Of a stretch of DNA of 11,925 nt, positions 1-7,826 are shown piece by piece. Source of the stretch: Meridianimarinicoccus sp044221805 (GTDB lineage Bacteria > Pseudomonadota > Alphaproteobacteria > Rhodobacterales > Rhodobacteraceae); assembly GCA_044221805.1 (NCBI GenBank), contig JBGAOK010000108.1, positions 1 to 11,925 of the forward strand, in the 5' to 3' direction. Made by a program: the position numbers and the translations under genes. Every line of letters begins with the position of its first letter. Position 1 is the stretch's first letter. The notes below the pieces were generated by a model. The model was given only the letters and a program-made list of their open reading frames with translations, did not search any database and was not told the origin of the DNA.

Positions 1-2
1 AA

Positions 3-848
3 CGAGCGCCATGGCTCTATGCGGGGCACCCTTGGTCCGCGCCCTCGCGCTATGCCCTGACCCAGATGCTGGGCTACAACAAGACCATCCGCCTCGGCGA
101 ACGTCTGAAGGACAAGTCCGCCGACGAGATCATGACGATCATGGGCGAAATGCTGGCGCGGGATGTCGAGGCGACCGGTCTCGACAGCATTCCGCGCCAC
201 GGTCCCGCCCTGATCGTCGCCAACCACCCGACCGGGATCGCCGACGGGATCATCCTGAACACGGTGCTGTCGCGGGTGCGCAAGGACGCGTTTTTCTACG
301 CCAACAGCGACATCCTGCGGGTGCTGCCGCAGTTCGAGGCGATGATCGCCCCGGTGGAATGGCGGCTGGAGAAGCGCAGCCATGCCAAGACCCGCGAGAC
401 CATGGCCTATACCCGCAAGGCGGTCGAGGACGGTCGGCTGGGGGTGATCTTCCCCTCGGGCCGGCTGGCCAAGCGCGAGGGGCTGCGTCTGCACGAACGG
501 CCCTGGATGGCTTCGGCGGCGATGATCGCGCGGAAGTTCGACCTGCCGGTGATCCCGGTGAACCTGCGCGCGCGGAATTCGGTCCTGTTCTATCTGTTCG
601 ACCTGATCCACCCGACGCTCAGGGACATCACCCTGTTCTACGAGACGCTGAACAAGCACCGCCAACCCTATCGCATCACCGTGGGCGAACCGATCTCGCC
701 CTCGGCGCTGCCGGCGAAGTCCGAGGACGGGATCGAGATGCTGCGCGACGCCACGCTGGCGTTGGGGGGGCGGCACGCGCCGACGGTGTCGCTGGTCCAC
801 AACTCGCGGCTGCCGTCCTGGGCGAAGCCGACGCTGGGGCATCCCTGA
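3..848 (+). CDS. PlsC-like phospholipid/glycerol acyltransferase (5' end outside window)
   Basis: Probable membrane-associated acyltransferase that moves a fatty acyl group onto a lysophospholipid or similar glycerol lipid. The frame is open to the left edge with plausible residues before the first ATG (position 66), and no ribosome binding site precedes that ATG, so the true start is probably upstream of the window. Numbering from the ATG at 66 (260 residues to the TGA at 846-848), the acceptor motif NHPTGIADG has His54 and Asp60. That is an H-x5-D spacing, not the textbook H-x4-D. A second conserved block, IFPSGR, lies near residues 128-133, where the family usually has an EGTRS-like phosphate-binding motif. 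There is no clear transmembrane helix in the visible part. The gene converges on the yadH-like gene, with tandem hairpins between them. The family is well supported. The exact acceptor (phospholipid or ornithine lipid) cannot be told from sequence alone. Confidence 0.8.
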   Translation, partial: RAPWLYAGHPWSAPSRYALTQMLGYNKTIRLGERLKDKSADEIMTIMGEMLARDVEATGLDSIPRHGPALIVANHPTGIADGIILNTVLSRVRKDAFFYANSDILRVLPQFEAMIAPVEWRLEKRSHAKTRETMAYTRKAVEDGRLGVIFPSGRLAKREGLRLHERPWMASAAMIARKFDLPVIPVNLRARNSVLFYLFDLIHPTLRDITLFYETLNKHRQPYRITVGEPISPSALPAKSEDGIEMLRDATLALGGRHAPTVSLVHNSRLPSWAKPTLGHP

Positions 849-894
849 TCGGACCCTCGCTCCGCCGGGCGGGACGGCGGCGCCGGGAGCGCGG

Positions 895-943
895 GCAAGA
901 CCTTTCGTAAAGGTCTTGCCAAAAGTCTTGCGAAGACTTTTGG
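895..943. terminator. Tandem perfect hairpins between convergent genes, probable bidirectional terminator
   Basis: Two inverted repeats stand back to back. The first has 11-bp arms GCAAGACCTTT (895-905) and AAAGGTCTTGC (909-919) around a CGT loop. The second has 11-bp arms CCAAAAGTCTT (919-929) and AAGACTTTTGG (933-943) around a GCG loop. They lie 46 bp after the acyltransferase stop and 6 bp before the stop of the yadH-like gene, so either strand could use them. The second arm supplies a short T run (938-941) but there is no long U tract. GTCTTGC occurs in both hairpins (913-919 and 925-931), so the first left arm can pair with either copy. Confidence 0.65.
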
Positions 944-949
944 TCGCCC

Positions 950-1711
950 TCATTCGCGCAGGCGGTATCCGGTCCGGAAAATCCGCCAGATCACCAGCAG
1001 GCACAGCCCGGTAAAGGCAGCGATGGCCAGCAGGCTCCAGCCCACCGGCACGTCGGACTGGCCGAAGAACGACCAGCGGAAGCCCGAGATCAGATAGACC
1101 ACCGGGTTGAACAGCGACACCCCGTGCCAGAACGGCGGCAGCATCGTCACAGAATAGAAGCTGCCCCCGAGGAAGACGAGCGGCGTCACCACCAGGAGCG
1201 GGATCAGCTGCAGCTGCTCGAAATTGTTCGCCCAGATGCCGATGATGAAGCCCAGCAGGCTGAACGACACGCAGGTCAGCACCAGGAAGGCCAGCGCCGC
1301 CACAGGGTGCAGGATGTGCAGGTCGACGAAGAAGAAGGCGGTGACCAGGATGATCAGGCCGATGATGAAGGCCTTGGTCGCCGCGGCGCCGACAAAGCCC
1401 GCGACGATCTCGAGGAAGCTGACCGGGGCCGACAGGTGCTCGTAGATCGTGCCGACGAACTTCGGGAAGTAGATCCCGAACGAGGCGTTCGAGATCGACT
1501 GGGTCATCACGCTCAGCATGATCAGGCCGGGAACGATGAAGGCGCCGTAGCTCACGCCCTCGATCTCGTCGATGCGGCTGCCGATGGCGGTGCCGAAGAC
1601 GACGAAATACAGCGAGGTCGACAGCACCGGCGAGATCAGGCTCTGGGTCAGGGTGCGGAAGAACCGCGCCATTTCCGAGCGGTACATGGTGGCGATCGCG
1701 GTCAGGTTCAT
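950..1711 (-). CDS. yadH: ABC-2 type transporter permease, YadH-like
   Basis: Inner-membrane permease of an ABC-2 exporter, working with the ATPase encoded just upstream. At 253 residues it is close to E. coli YadH (256), and I recognise shared blocks: FGTAIGSRI (residues 39-47), VPGLIMLSV (60-68) and the C-terminal run around LGGSFYSVTMLPPFW (181-195) followed by FNPVVYLISGFR (201-212). About six hydrophobic segments can be seen, near residues 25-41, 57-75, 101-129, 135-159, 167-183 and 223-245. The ATG (1709-1711) overlaps the TGA of the ATPase gene in an ATGA arrangement, so the two are probably translationally coupled. The substrate of YadGH systems is not well established. Related ABC-2 permeases export polysaccharides, drugs or lipids, and nothing here decides between them. 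Confidence 0.9.
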   Translation of the reverse strand: MNLTAIATMYRSEMARFFRTLTQSLISPVLSTSLYFVVFGTAIGSRIDEIEGVSYGAFIVPGLIMLSVMTQSISNASFGIYFPKFVGTIYEHLSAPVSFLEIVAGFVGAAATKAFIIGLIILVTAFFFVDLHILHPVAALAFLVLTCVSFSLLGFIIGIWANNFEQLQLIPLLVVTPLVFLGGSFYSVTMLPPFWHGVSLFNPVVYLISGFRWSFFGQSDVPVGWSLLAIAAFTGLCLLVIWRIFRTGYRLRE

Positions 1712-2634
1712 GCGCTTTCCTTCACCAGTCCGACGAAGATCTCCTCAAGCGAGCTCTGCCGGGTCTGCAGGTCGCGCAGCTGCAGACCCGCTGCGGCCAG
1801 GTCCGACAGCAACCGGTTGATGCCGCTGTGTTCGGCCCCGGCGTCGAAGCGGAACACCAGCGCGCGGCCGTCAGACTCGAGGCTGAGGTCATAGGCCGCC
1901 AGCGCCTCCGGCACCGCGGCGACCGGCTCGCGCAGTTCCAGCTTCAGTTCCTTCCGTCCGAGCCGGCTCATCAACCGGACCTTGTCCTCGACCAGCAGGA
2001 TCTGGCCGCCGGTGATCACCCCGACGCGGTCGGCGATCGACTCGGCTTCCTCGATGTAATGGGTGGTCAGGATGATGGTGACGCCCGCGGCCTTCAGCAC
2101 GCGGACGATCTCCCACATGTCGCGGCGCAGTTCCACGTCGACGCCCGCGGTCGGCTCGTCCAGGAACAGCACCCGCGGCTCATGGGCAAGCGCCTTGGCG
2201 ATCAGCACCCGGCGCTTCATGCCCCCCGACAGGGTGCGGGTAGGGGCGTCGCGCTTGTCCCACAGCGAGAGCTGTTTGAGCACCCGTTCCACCGCCGCAT
2301 CCCGCGAAGGAAGGCCGAACAACCCGCGCGAGAACGCCACCGTGTCGCGCACCGCCGAAAACGGTTCCAGCGCGATCTCCTGCGGCACGAGGCCGATCAG
2401 CTTCCGCGCTGCGCGATACGCGGTCACCACGTCGTGGCCGCCCACGGTGATCCGACCCGAGGTCGGCACGGTGATGCCGCAGATGGTCGAGATCAGCGTC
2501 GTCTTGCCGGCGCCGTTCGGGCCGAGCAGGGCGAGGATCTCGCCTTCCTCGATATCGAGATTGACGCCCTTCAGCGCCTCAAGCCCCCCGGGATAGGATT
2601 TCCTGAGGTCCTGGACGGACACGATGGCTGGCAC
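1708..2634 (-). CDS. yadG: ABC transporter ATP-binding protein, YadG-like
   Basis: Cytoplasmic ATPase that powers the adjacent YadH-like permease. Its 308 residues equal the length of E. coli YadG. The nucleotide-binding domain is complete: Walker A GPNGAGKTT (38-46), Q-loop Gln85 in GLVPQE, signature LSGGMKRR (135-142), Walker B VLFLDEP (155-161) with Glu160 as the likely catalytic base, a D-loop in AGVDVELRR, and the switch His192 in LTTHY. The C-terminal ~90 residues are the extra domain typical of the ABC-2 exporter subfamily and end in SLEEIFVGLV. Translation begins at a GTG (2634), supported by GGAGGG at 2643-2648; no ATG is better placed. The gene follows ribD after 102 bp on the same strand and could be read from it or from its own promoter. 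Confidence 0.92.
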   Translation of the reverse strand: MPAIVSVQDLRKSYPGGLEALKGVNLDIEEGEILALLGPNGAGKTTLISTICGITVPTSGRITVGGHDVVTAYRAARKLIGLVPQEIALEPFSAVRDTVAFSRGLFGLPSRDAAVERVLKQLSLWDKRDAPTRTLSGGMKRRVLIAKALAHEPRVLFLDEPTAGVDVELRRDMWEIVRVLKAAGVTIILTTHYIEEAESIADRVGVITGGQILLVEDKVRLMSRLGRKELKLELREPVAAVPEALAAYDLSLESDGRALVFRFDAGAEHSGINRLLSDLAAAGLQLRDLQTRQSSLEEIFVGLVKESA

Positions 2635-2642
2635 GCGGGCTT

Positions 2643-2648
2643 CCCTCC
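2643..2648 (-). promoter_or_regulatory. Ribosome binding site of the yadG-like gene
   Basis: On the minus strand this reads GGAGGG, 8 bases before the GTG at 2634. It decides the start in favour of a GTG codon, because there is no nearby in-frame ATG. Confidence 0.65.
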
Positions 2649-2663
2649 GCTTGGCGTGGCGCC

Positions 2664-2677
2664 GACCCCCGGGGGTC
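2664..2677. repeat. Perfect 14-bp GC palindrome between ribD and yadG
   Basis: GACCCCCGGGGGTC is a perfect palindrome in the 102-bp gap between ribD and the yadG-like gene. It has no loop and no T run, so it is a poor terminator by itself. It could be an operator or simply chance in GC-rich DNA. An imperfect dyad (GGCCAATG / CAATGGCC, 2713-2732) lies directly after the ribD stop in the same gap. Confidence 0.35.
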
Positions 2678-2736
2678 TCCCCGGGCGGTCGCCGGGCAAG
2701 TCATAGGGCGTCGGCCAATGGTGGCAATGGCCAAGA

Positions 2737-3870
2737 TCACGGCGCCGCGTCAGGCGACCGCAACCAGCGATGCAGGACATCGCCGCCCACTGCGCGGGAG
2801 TCGATCAGCCGGAACCGCGGCGCCTCGGCCAGCTGGGCGATGCCCATGGCACCAAAGGCAGGCCGTCCCTCCGCTCCGATGGCAAGGCCGGCGGTCATGC
2901 CGACCAGCTCGTCCACCAGACCGGCCGTCAGCAGGCTTGCCGCCAGCGACCCGCCGCCTTCGCAGAACACCCGTGTCAGCCCGGCCATCCCCAGCACGCC
3001 GAGCACTGCCCCGGGCGGCAGTTCGCGCCGCCCGGCCGCCGGAACCGGCAGACAGACAGCCCCTCGCGCGATCCAGCTTGACAGCCTGTCCGCGGGCGCA
3101 TCCTCGCCATGGACCAGCCAGAGCGGGATCTCGACGGCGCTGCGCGCCAGGGCGCTGTCCTCGGGCAGGTCAAGCCTGCGCGAGACCACCACGCGCACCG
3201 GCTGGCGCGCCACGCCCAGCCCGCGCACCGTCAGCATCGGATCGTCAGCCCGGGCGGTCCCGGCGCCCACCATGACCGCGTCGTTCCGGGCACGCTCGGC
3301 ATGGACGAGGCGGCGCGCCTCCGGCCCTGTGATCCAGCGGCTTTCTCCGGTGCCGGTGGCGATGCGCCCGTCGAAGCTGGCCGCAAGCTTCAGGGTCAGC
3401 CAGGGCCGCCCGCACCGCACCCGCTGGAGGAACCCCGCCAGATCCCGCGATGCCTCGGCCGCGCCGGTCCCGATGCCGACCGCGATCCCCGCTGCCGCCA
3501 GACGGGTGACCCCGGCGCCGTCCACCCGCGGGTCGGGATCGCGGAACGGGATCACCACCCGGGCGACACCCGCCGCCACCAGCGCATCGGCGCAGGGCGG
3601 GGTGCGGCCATGATGGGCGCAGGGTTCCAGCGTCACATAGGCAGTGGCGCCGCGTGCCGCCGCGCCGGCCTGAGCCAGCGCCACCGTTTCCGCATGAGGC
3701 CGTCCCCCGGGGCGGGTCCAGCCCCGCCCTATGACGCGACCGTCCTTCACCAGGACGCAACCGACAGCCGGGTTGGGCCAGCAGCTTCCCTGCCCGCGCC
3801 GCCCGAGCGAGAGGGCCAGCGCCATAAACCGCGCATCGCCGGGCGCGGCGCCGTCAGCGGCCGGCACCAT
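2737..3870 (-). CDS. ribD: Bifunctional riboflavin biosynthesis deaminase/reductase RibD
   Basis: Catalyses two early steps of riboflavin synthesis in the cytoplasm: deamination of 2,5-diamino-6-(5-phosphoribosylamino)pyrimidin-4(3H)-one, then NADPH-dependent reduction of the ribosyl side chain. The N-terminal cytidine-deaminase-like domain carries the zinc site: His59 and the catalytic Glu61 in PHAETVAL, and Cys84 and Cys93 in EPCAHHGRTPPC. The reductase domain starts near residue 157 with LKLAASFDGRIA (160-171) and ends with the EGGGSLAASLL block (304-314). The length of 377 is normal for the family. The ATG lies 2 bp after the nrdR stop, so coupling is likely. A second ATG at residue 16 (FMALALSLG) is where some homologues begin, so the true N-terminus may be 15 residues shorter. 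No other riboflavin gene follows. Confidence 0.95.
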   Translation of the reverse strand: MVPAADGAAPGDARFMALALSLGRRGQGSCWPNPAVGCVLVKDGRVIGRGWTRPGGRPHAETVALAQAGAAARGATAYVTLEPCAHHGRTPPCADALVAAGVARVVIPFRDPDPRVDGAGVTRLAAAGIAVGIGTGAAEASRDLAGFLQRVRCGRPWLTLKLAASFDGRIATGTGESRWITGPEARRLVHAERARNDAVMVGAGTARADDPMLTVRGLGVARQPVRVVVSRRLDLPEDSALARSAVEIPLWLVHGEDAPADRLSSWIARGAVCLPVPAAGRRELPPGAVLGVLGMAGLTRVFCEGGGSLAASLLTAGLVDELVGMTAGLAIGAEGRPAFGAMGIAQLAEAPRFRLIDSRAVGGDVLHRWLRSPDAAP

Positions 3871-3872
3871 GC

Positions 3873-4340
3873 TCAGGTCGGCTGCTGGGGTTCCGGCCGA
3901 AGCTCGGCGACGAAGCGGTCGAAATCATCCGCCGCCTGGAAGTTCTTGTAGACGCTGGCGAACCGCACATAGGCGACAGTATCGATCCGGGCCAGGGTCT
4001 CCATCACGATCTCGCCGATCACCCGCGAGGGAATATCCTGCTCGCCCAGGGATTCCAGCCGCCGGACGATGCCCGAGATCATCTTCTCCATCCGTTCGGG
4101 GTCAATCGGGCGCTTCTGCAGCGCGATCCGCACCGAACGTTCCAGCTTGTCGCGGTCGAAATCCTCGCGCCGGCCGCTGGACTTGATCACCACGAGGTCG
4201 CGCAGTTGCACCCGTTCATAGGTGGTGAACCGGCCGCTGCATTCCGGACAAAACCGCCGCCTGCGGATCGCCACATGGTCCTCGGCAGGCCGGGAATCCT
4301 TCACCTGCGTATCCACGTTGCCGCAGAACGGACAGCGCAT
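3873..4340 (-). CDS. nrdR: Transcriptional repressor NrdR
   Basis: Zinc-ribbon/ATP-cone repressor of ribonucleotide reductase genes. It senses ATP/dATP and binds NrdR boxes upstream of nrd operons. The 155-residue protein begins MRCPFCG and has all four zinc ligands: Cys3, Cys6, Cys31 and Cys34 (FCPEC). The DNA-binding stretch AIRRRRFCPEC is followed by FTTYERV (38-44), and the ATP-cone spans about residues 46-136, including KSSGRREDFDRDKL and the AYVRFASVYKNF block. The frame stays open another 44 codons upstream, but the start at 4340 is chosen because the family begins MxCPFC and GAGGAG stands 6 bases before it. The TGA is 2 bp from the ribD ATG, an arrangement common in alphaproteobacteria. 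Target nrd genes are not in the window. Confidence 0.96.
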   Translation of the reverse strand: MRCPFCGNVDTQVKDSRPAEDHVAIRRRRFCPECSGRFTTYERVQLRDLVVIKSSGRREDFDRDKLERSVRIALQKRPIDPERMEKMISGIVRRLESLGEQDIPSRVIGEIVMETLARIDTVAYVRFASVYKNFQAADDFDRFVAELRPEPQQPT

Positions 4341-4346
4341 CGCGTG

Positions 4347-4352
4347 CTCCTC
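4347..4352 (-). promoter_or_regulatory. Ribosome binding site of nrdR
   Basis: On the minus strand this reads GAGGAG, 6 bases before the ATG at 4340. It fixes the nrdR start against a longer frame that could begin at 4472. Confidence 0.8.
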
Positions 4353-4392
4353 GTACCAGTGGCTAGGGCGGGTAGACCCCGCTTCCGCGACC

Positions 4393-4398
4393 AGTATA
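4393..4398 (-). promoter_or_regulatory. Possible -10 element for nrdR-ribD
   Basis: TATACT on the minus strand, about 53 bases before the nrdR start, is a good -10 hexamer in otherwise GC-rich DNA. No convincing -35 is seen 16-18 bases upstream, so this is tentative. Confidence 0.25.
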
Positions 4399-4506
4399 GG
4401 GGCGAGACCATCGCTTGGGTAGCAGAGATTAACGCCCACAAGATGCGCGAGGGCCACGATGGTAACTGACATCGGACGGCGCCGATGGACGGGCAGCCGG
4501 GACCGG

Positions 4507-4980
4507 TCAGTAGATCGAGAACGACGACGACCCGCTGCGGCAGAGCGCGCGGGAATGGGCGACCGTGTAGTTCTCGCCGGCGCGGCGCATGCTCACGGTC
4601 CAGCCCTGACCGTCACCCGAAGCCGCACCTTGGGGCACGATCTTGAACGCCATGCCGCGCCCGCCGGGGTTGGTGGTGGACGGGCCGTCTGGACGGACCA
4701 CCACCACCCGCGAGGCTACGGGCACGTTCAGCCGACGCCAGGCATAGTCGCCCGCGGCGCAAAAATACTGCGGTCCGGCCGTGCCAGCCCGGGCCTGAAC
4801 CTCGAAGGTGCCGTCGGGCATCGGAAAGACCAGCAGGTCGTTGCGGGCGACGAAGACCGGCCGGAAGGCCGGACCCCGCTCGGCCTGGGCTGTGGCTCCG
4901 AACAGGCCGACCAGCAGCACCAGCCCCGCGGCCAGACCGCGGCGGCCGAGGTTGCGGGCGAAGGGAATCAGGCAGGCCAT
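4507..4980 (-). CDS. Small secreted protein of unknown function
   Basis: I do not recognise the family. The protein has 157 residues with a clear Sec signal peptide: positively charged N-region with Arg9, Arg13 and Arg14, hydrophobic core AAGLVLLVGLFGA (about 17-29), and a likely cleavage after AQA (residues 31-33). The mature part has exactly two cysteines, Cys74 (PQYFCAAGDYA) and Cys147 (RALCRSG), which could form a disulfide in the periplasm. It lacks transmembrane segments and obvious catalytic motifs. The start at 4980 is preferred over an in-frame ATG at 5019 because it has AGGAG about 9 bases upstream and puts the signal peptide at the N-terminus. The C-terminus is Ser-rich and ends in Tyr. 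It sits 166 bp before nrdR and 146 bp after the RibD-C-like gene, so it is probably its own transcription unit. Confidence 0.8.
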   Translation of the reverse strand: MACLIPFARNLGRRGLAAGLVLLVGLFGATAQAERGPAFRPVFVARNDLLVFPMPDGTFEVQARAGTAGPQYFCAAGDYAWRRLNVPVASRVVVVRPDGPSTTNPGGRGMAFKIVPQGAASGDGQGWTVSMRRAGENYTVAHSRALCRSGSSSFSIY

Positions 4981-5034
4981 CCGTGGTCTCTCCTCTGGGA
5001 CCGACCGGATCGGAGACACCGGCCCGGGCGCACT

Positions 5035-5061
5035 TGCGCACCCTCGGATCTAGGGTGCGCA
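5035..5061. terminator. 10-bp stem hairpin, terminator-like or leader structure
   Basis: Arms TGCGCACCCT (5035-5044) and AGGGTGCGCA (5052-5061) pair perfectly around a 7-base loop that contains the rare CTAG tetramer. It lies downstream of the dnaG-rpoD-RibD-C block and 54 bp upstream of the secreted-protein start. There is no U tract, so termination would be weak. If a promoter lies at 5087-5115, the hairpin is in the 5' leader of the secreted-protein gene. Confidence 0.45.
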
Positions 5062-5086
5062 GCGCTCCGCATCCAGTCCCTGCCGG

Positions 5087-5115
5087 TGCATAATCCTGCA
5101 TGTCCGTCAGGACAA
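5087..5115 (-). promoter_or_regulatory. Candidate promoter for the secreted-protein gene
   Basis: On the minus strand TTGTCC (5110-5115) and TATGCA (5087-5092) are 17 bases apart, in the position of a sigma-70 -35/-10 pair. Matches are only 4/6 and 3/6. The -35 overlaps a small dyad, TGTCC-N4-GGACA (5101-5114), that could be an operator. Confidence 0.2.
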
Positions 5116-5126
5116 GACGGTGCCGC

Positions 5127-5723
5127 TCAGGCGTCGGGCGCGGGCTTTCGGACCGCACGCGTCACCGCCGTCACGTCGCGGGGCTCGAGCACCAGAAATC
5201 GCGTCCCGGCTGGGTTCAGGATCCGTTCGGACACCGCATGGTAGCCGGCCCGACGGAAGGCCGCGACCGGGTCCACCGCACTCTGCCCGGTGAAGATCGG
5301 CAGGCCCGAACCGAAGAATAGCGGCTCGACTGTCAGGTGCACGCGGTCCACCGCCCGCTGCATGTGGAACCAGTCGTGCACCTTGGTCCCGCCCAGGATC
5401 AGGCCGCGCCGCAGCGGTCGCACCGGCGCAACCGCATGGCCCAGATCCCGGGCGTGAAGCCCGTAGGGGTCGATCCAGAACTGGGTCGGCCGGCGCCACT
5501 CGCCGCCGCCCGCGCTGGACGAAAAGATGATCCGCCGCCGTTCGGGCCGGTCCGCTGTCAACGCGGTACCGCGGCCCATGATCGACCAGTCGGCTTCGTC
5601 CACGTCGCCGAAGAACAGATCCTGTTCCTCGGCGCTGGCCCATTCCTGCGGGCTGACGCCCGCCTCGGGCGCGATGAATCCGTCGGCGCTGACCACGAGG
5701 GTCAGGGTGAAATGCGCGCGCAC
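5127..5723 (-). CDS. RibD C-terminal/dihydrofolate-reductase-like family protein
   Basis: Stand-alone 198-residue protein with the fold of the RibD reductase domain and dihydrofolate reductase, so a probable NAD(P)H-dependent reductase with unknown substrate. Visible family marks: an N-terminal strand TLTLVVSADGFIAP (6-19), MGRGT (49-53) where dihydrofolate reductases have the MGRxT NADPH-binding block, GLILGGTKVHDWF (107-119) for the GG-loop, and EPLFFGSGLPIF (133-144). Translation appears to start at a GTG (5723) that directly follows the rpoD TAG with no spacer and no Shine-Dalgarno sequence, so it should depend on ribosomes finishing rpoD. It has no deaminase domain and so is not a second RibD. 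It is the last gene of the apparent dnaG-rpoD transcription unit. A role in riboflavin or folate metabolism is possible but is not shown. Confidence 0.8.
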   Translation of the reverse strand: MRAHFTLTLVVSADGFIAPEAGVSPQEWASAEEQDLFFGDVDEADWSIMGRGTALTADRPERRRIIFSSSAGGGEWRRPTQFWIDPYGLHARDLGHAVAPVRPLRRGLILGGTKVHDWFHMQRAVDRVHLTVEPLFFGSGLPIFTGQSAVDPVAAFRRAGYHAVSERILNPAGTRFLVLEPRDVTAVTRAVRKPAPDA

Positions 5724-7721
<1,998 letters not shown>

Positions 7722-7727
7722 GCGGGG

Positions 7728-7733
7728 CTCCTT
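7728..7733 (-). promoter_or_regulatory. Ribosome binding site of rpoD
   Basis: On the minus strand this reads AAGGAG, an almost ideal Shine-Dalgarno sequence 6 bases before the ATG at 7721. It is among the strongest in this window, in line with high expression of rpoD. Confidence 0.8.
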
Positions 7734-7764
7734 GAACGAATCGGGGCGCGGGTCGGCGGTGGGA

Positions 7765-7791
7765 GAATCACATAGCGCGTGCCAGTGATTC
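7765..7791. promoter_or_regulatory. Inverted repeat GAATCAC-N13-GTGATTC in the rpoD leader
   Basis: Perfect 7-bp arms lie at 7765-7771 and 7785-7791, with centres 20 bp apart (two helical turns), about 44-70 bp before the rpoD start. This is the geometry of a dimeric operator, though an RNA hairpin is also possible. An AT-rich patch (about 7802-7825), unusual for this DNA, follows the dnaG stop just upstream and could hold an rpoD promoter. I could not place clear -35/-10 hexamers in it. Confidence 0.4.
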
Positions 7792-7826
7792 GCGCCCCCC
7801 TCTATCGGATTATTTTGGACAATTCC

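Noticed and set aside
1828..2706. Long plus-strand frame opposite the yadG-like gene
   Set aside because: Shadow of the ATPase gene; composition is typical of antisense GC-rich reading and no motif is present.
4341..4472. Extended N-terminus for NrdR starting at 4472
   Set aside because: NrdR proteins begin with MxCPFC and there is a strong ribosome binding site directly before 4340; the extra 44 residues match nothing in the family.
7771..7786. Sigma-54-like sequence TGGCAC on the minus strand before rpoD
   Set aside because: The -24 part fits, but the required GC at -12 is GT here, so it is not a credible sigma-54 promoter.
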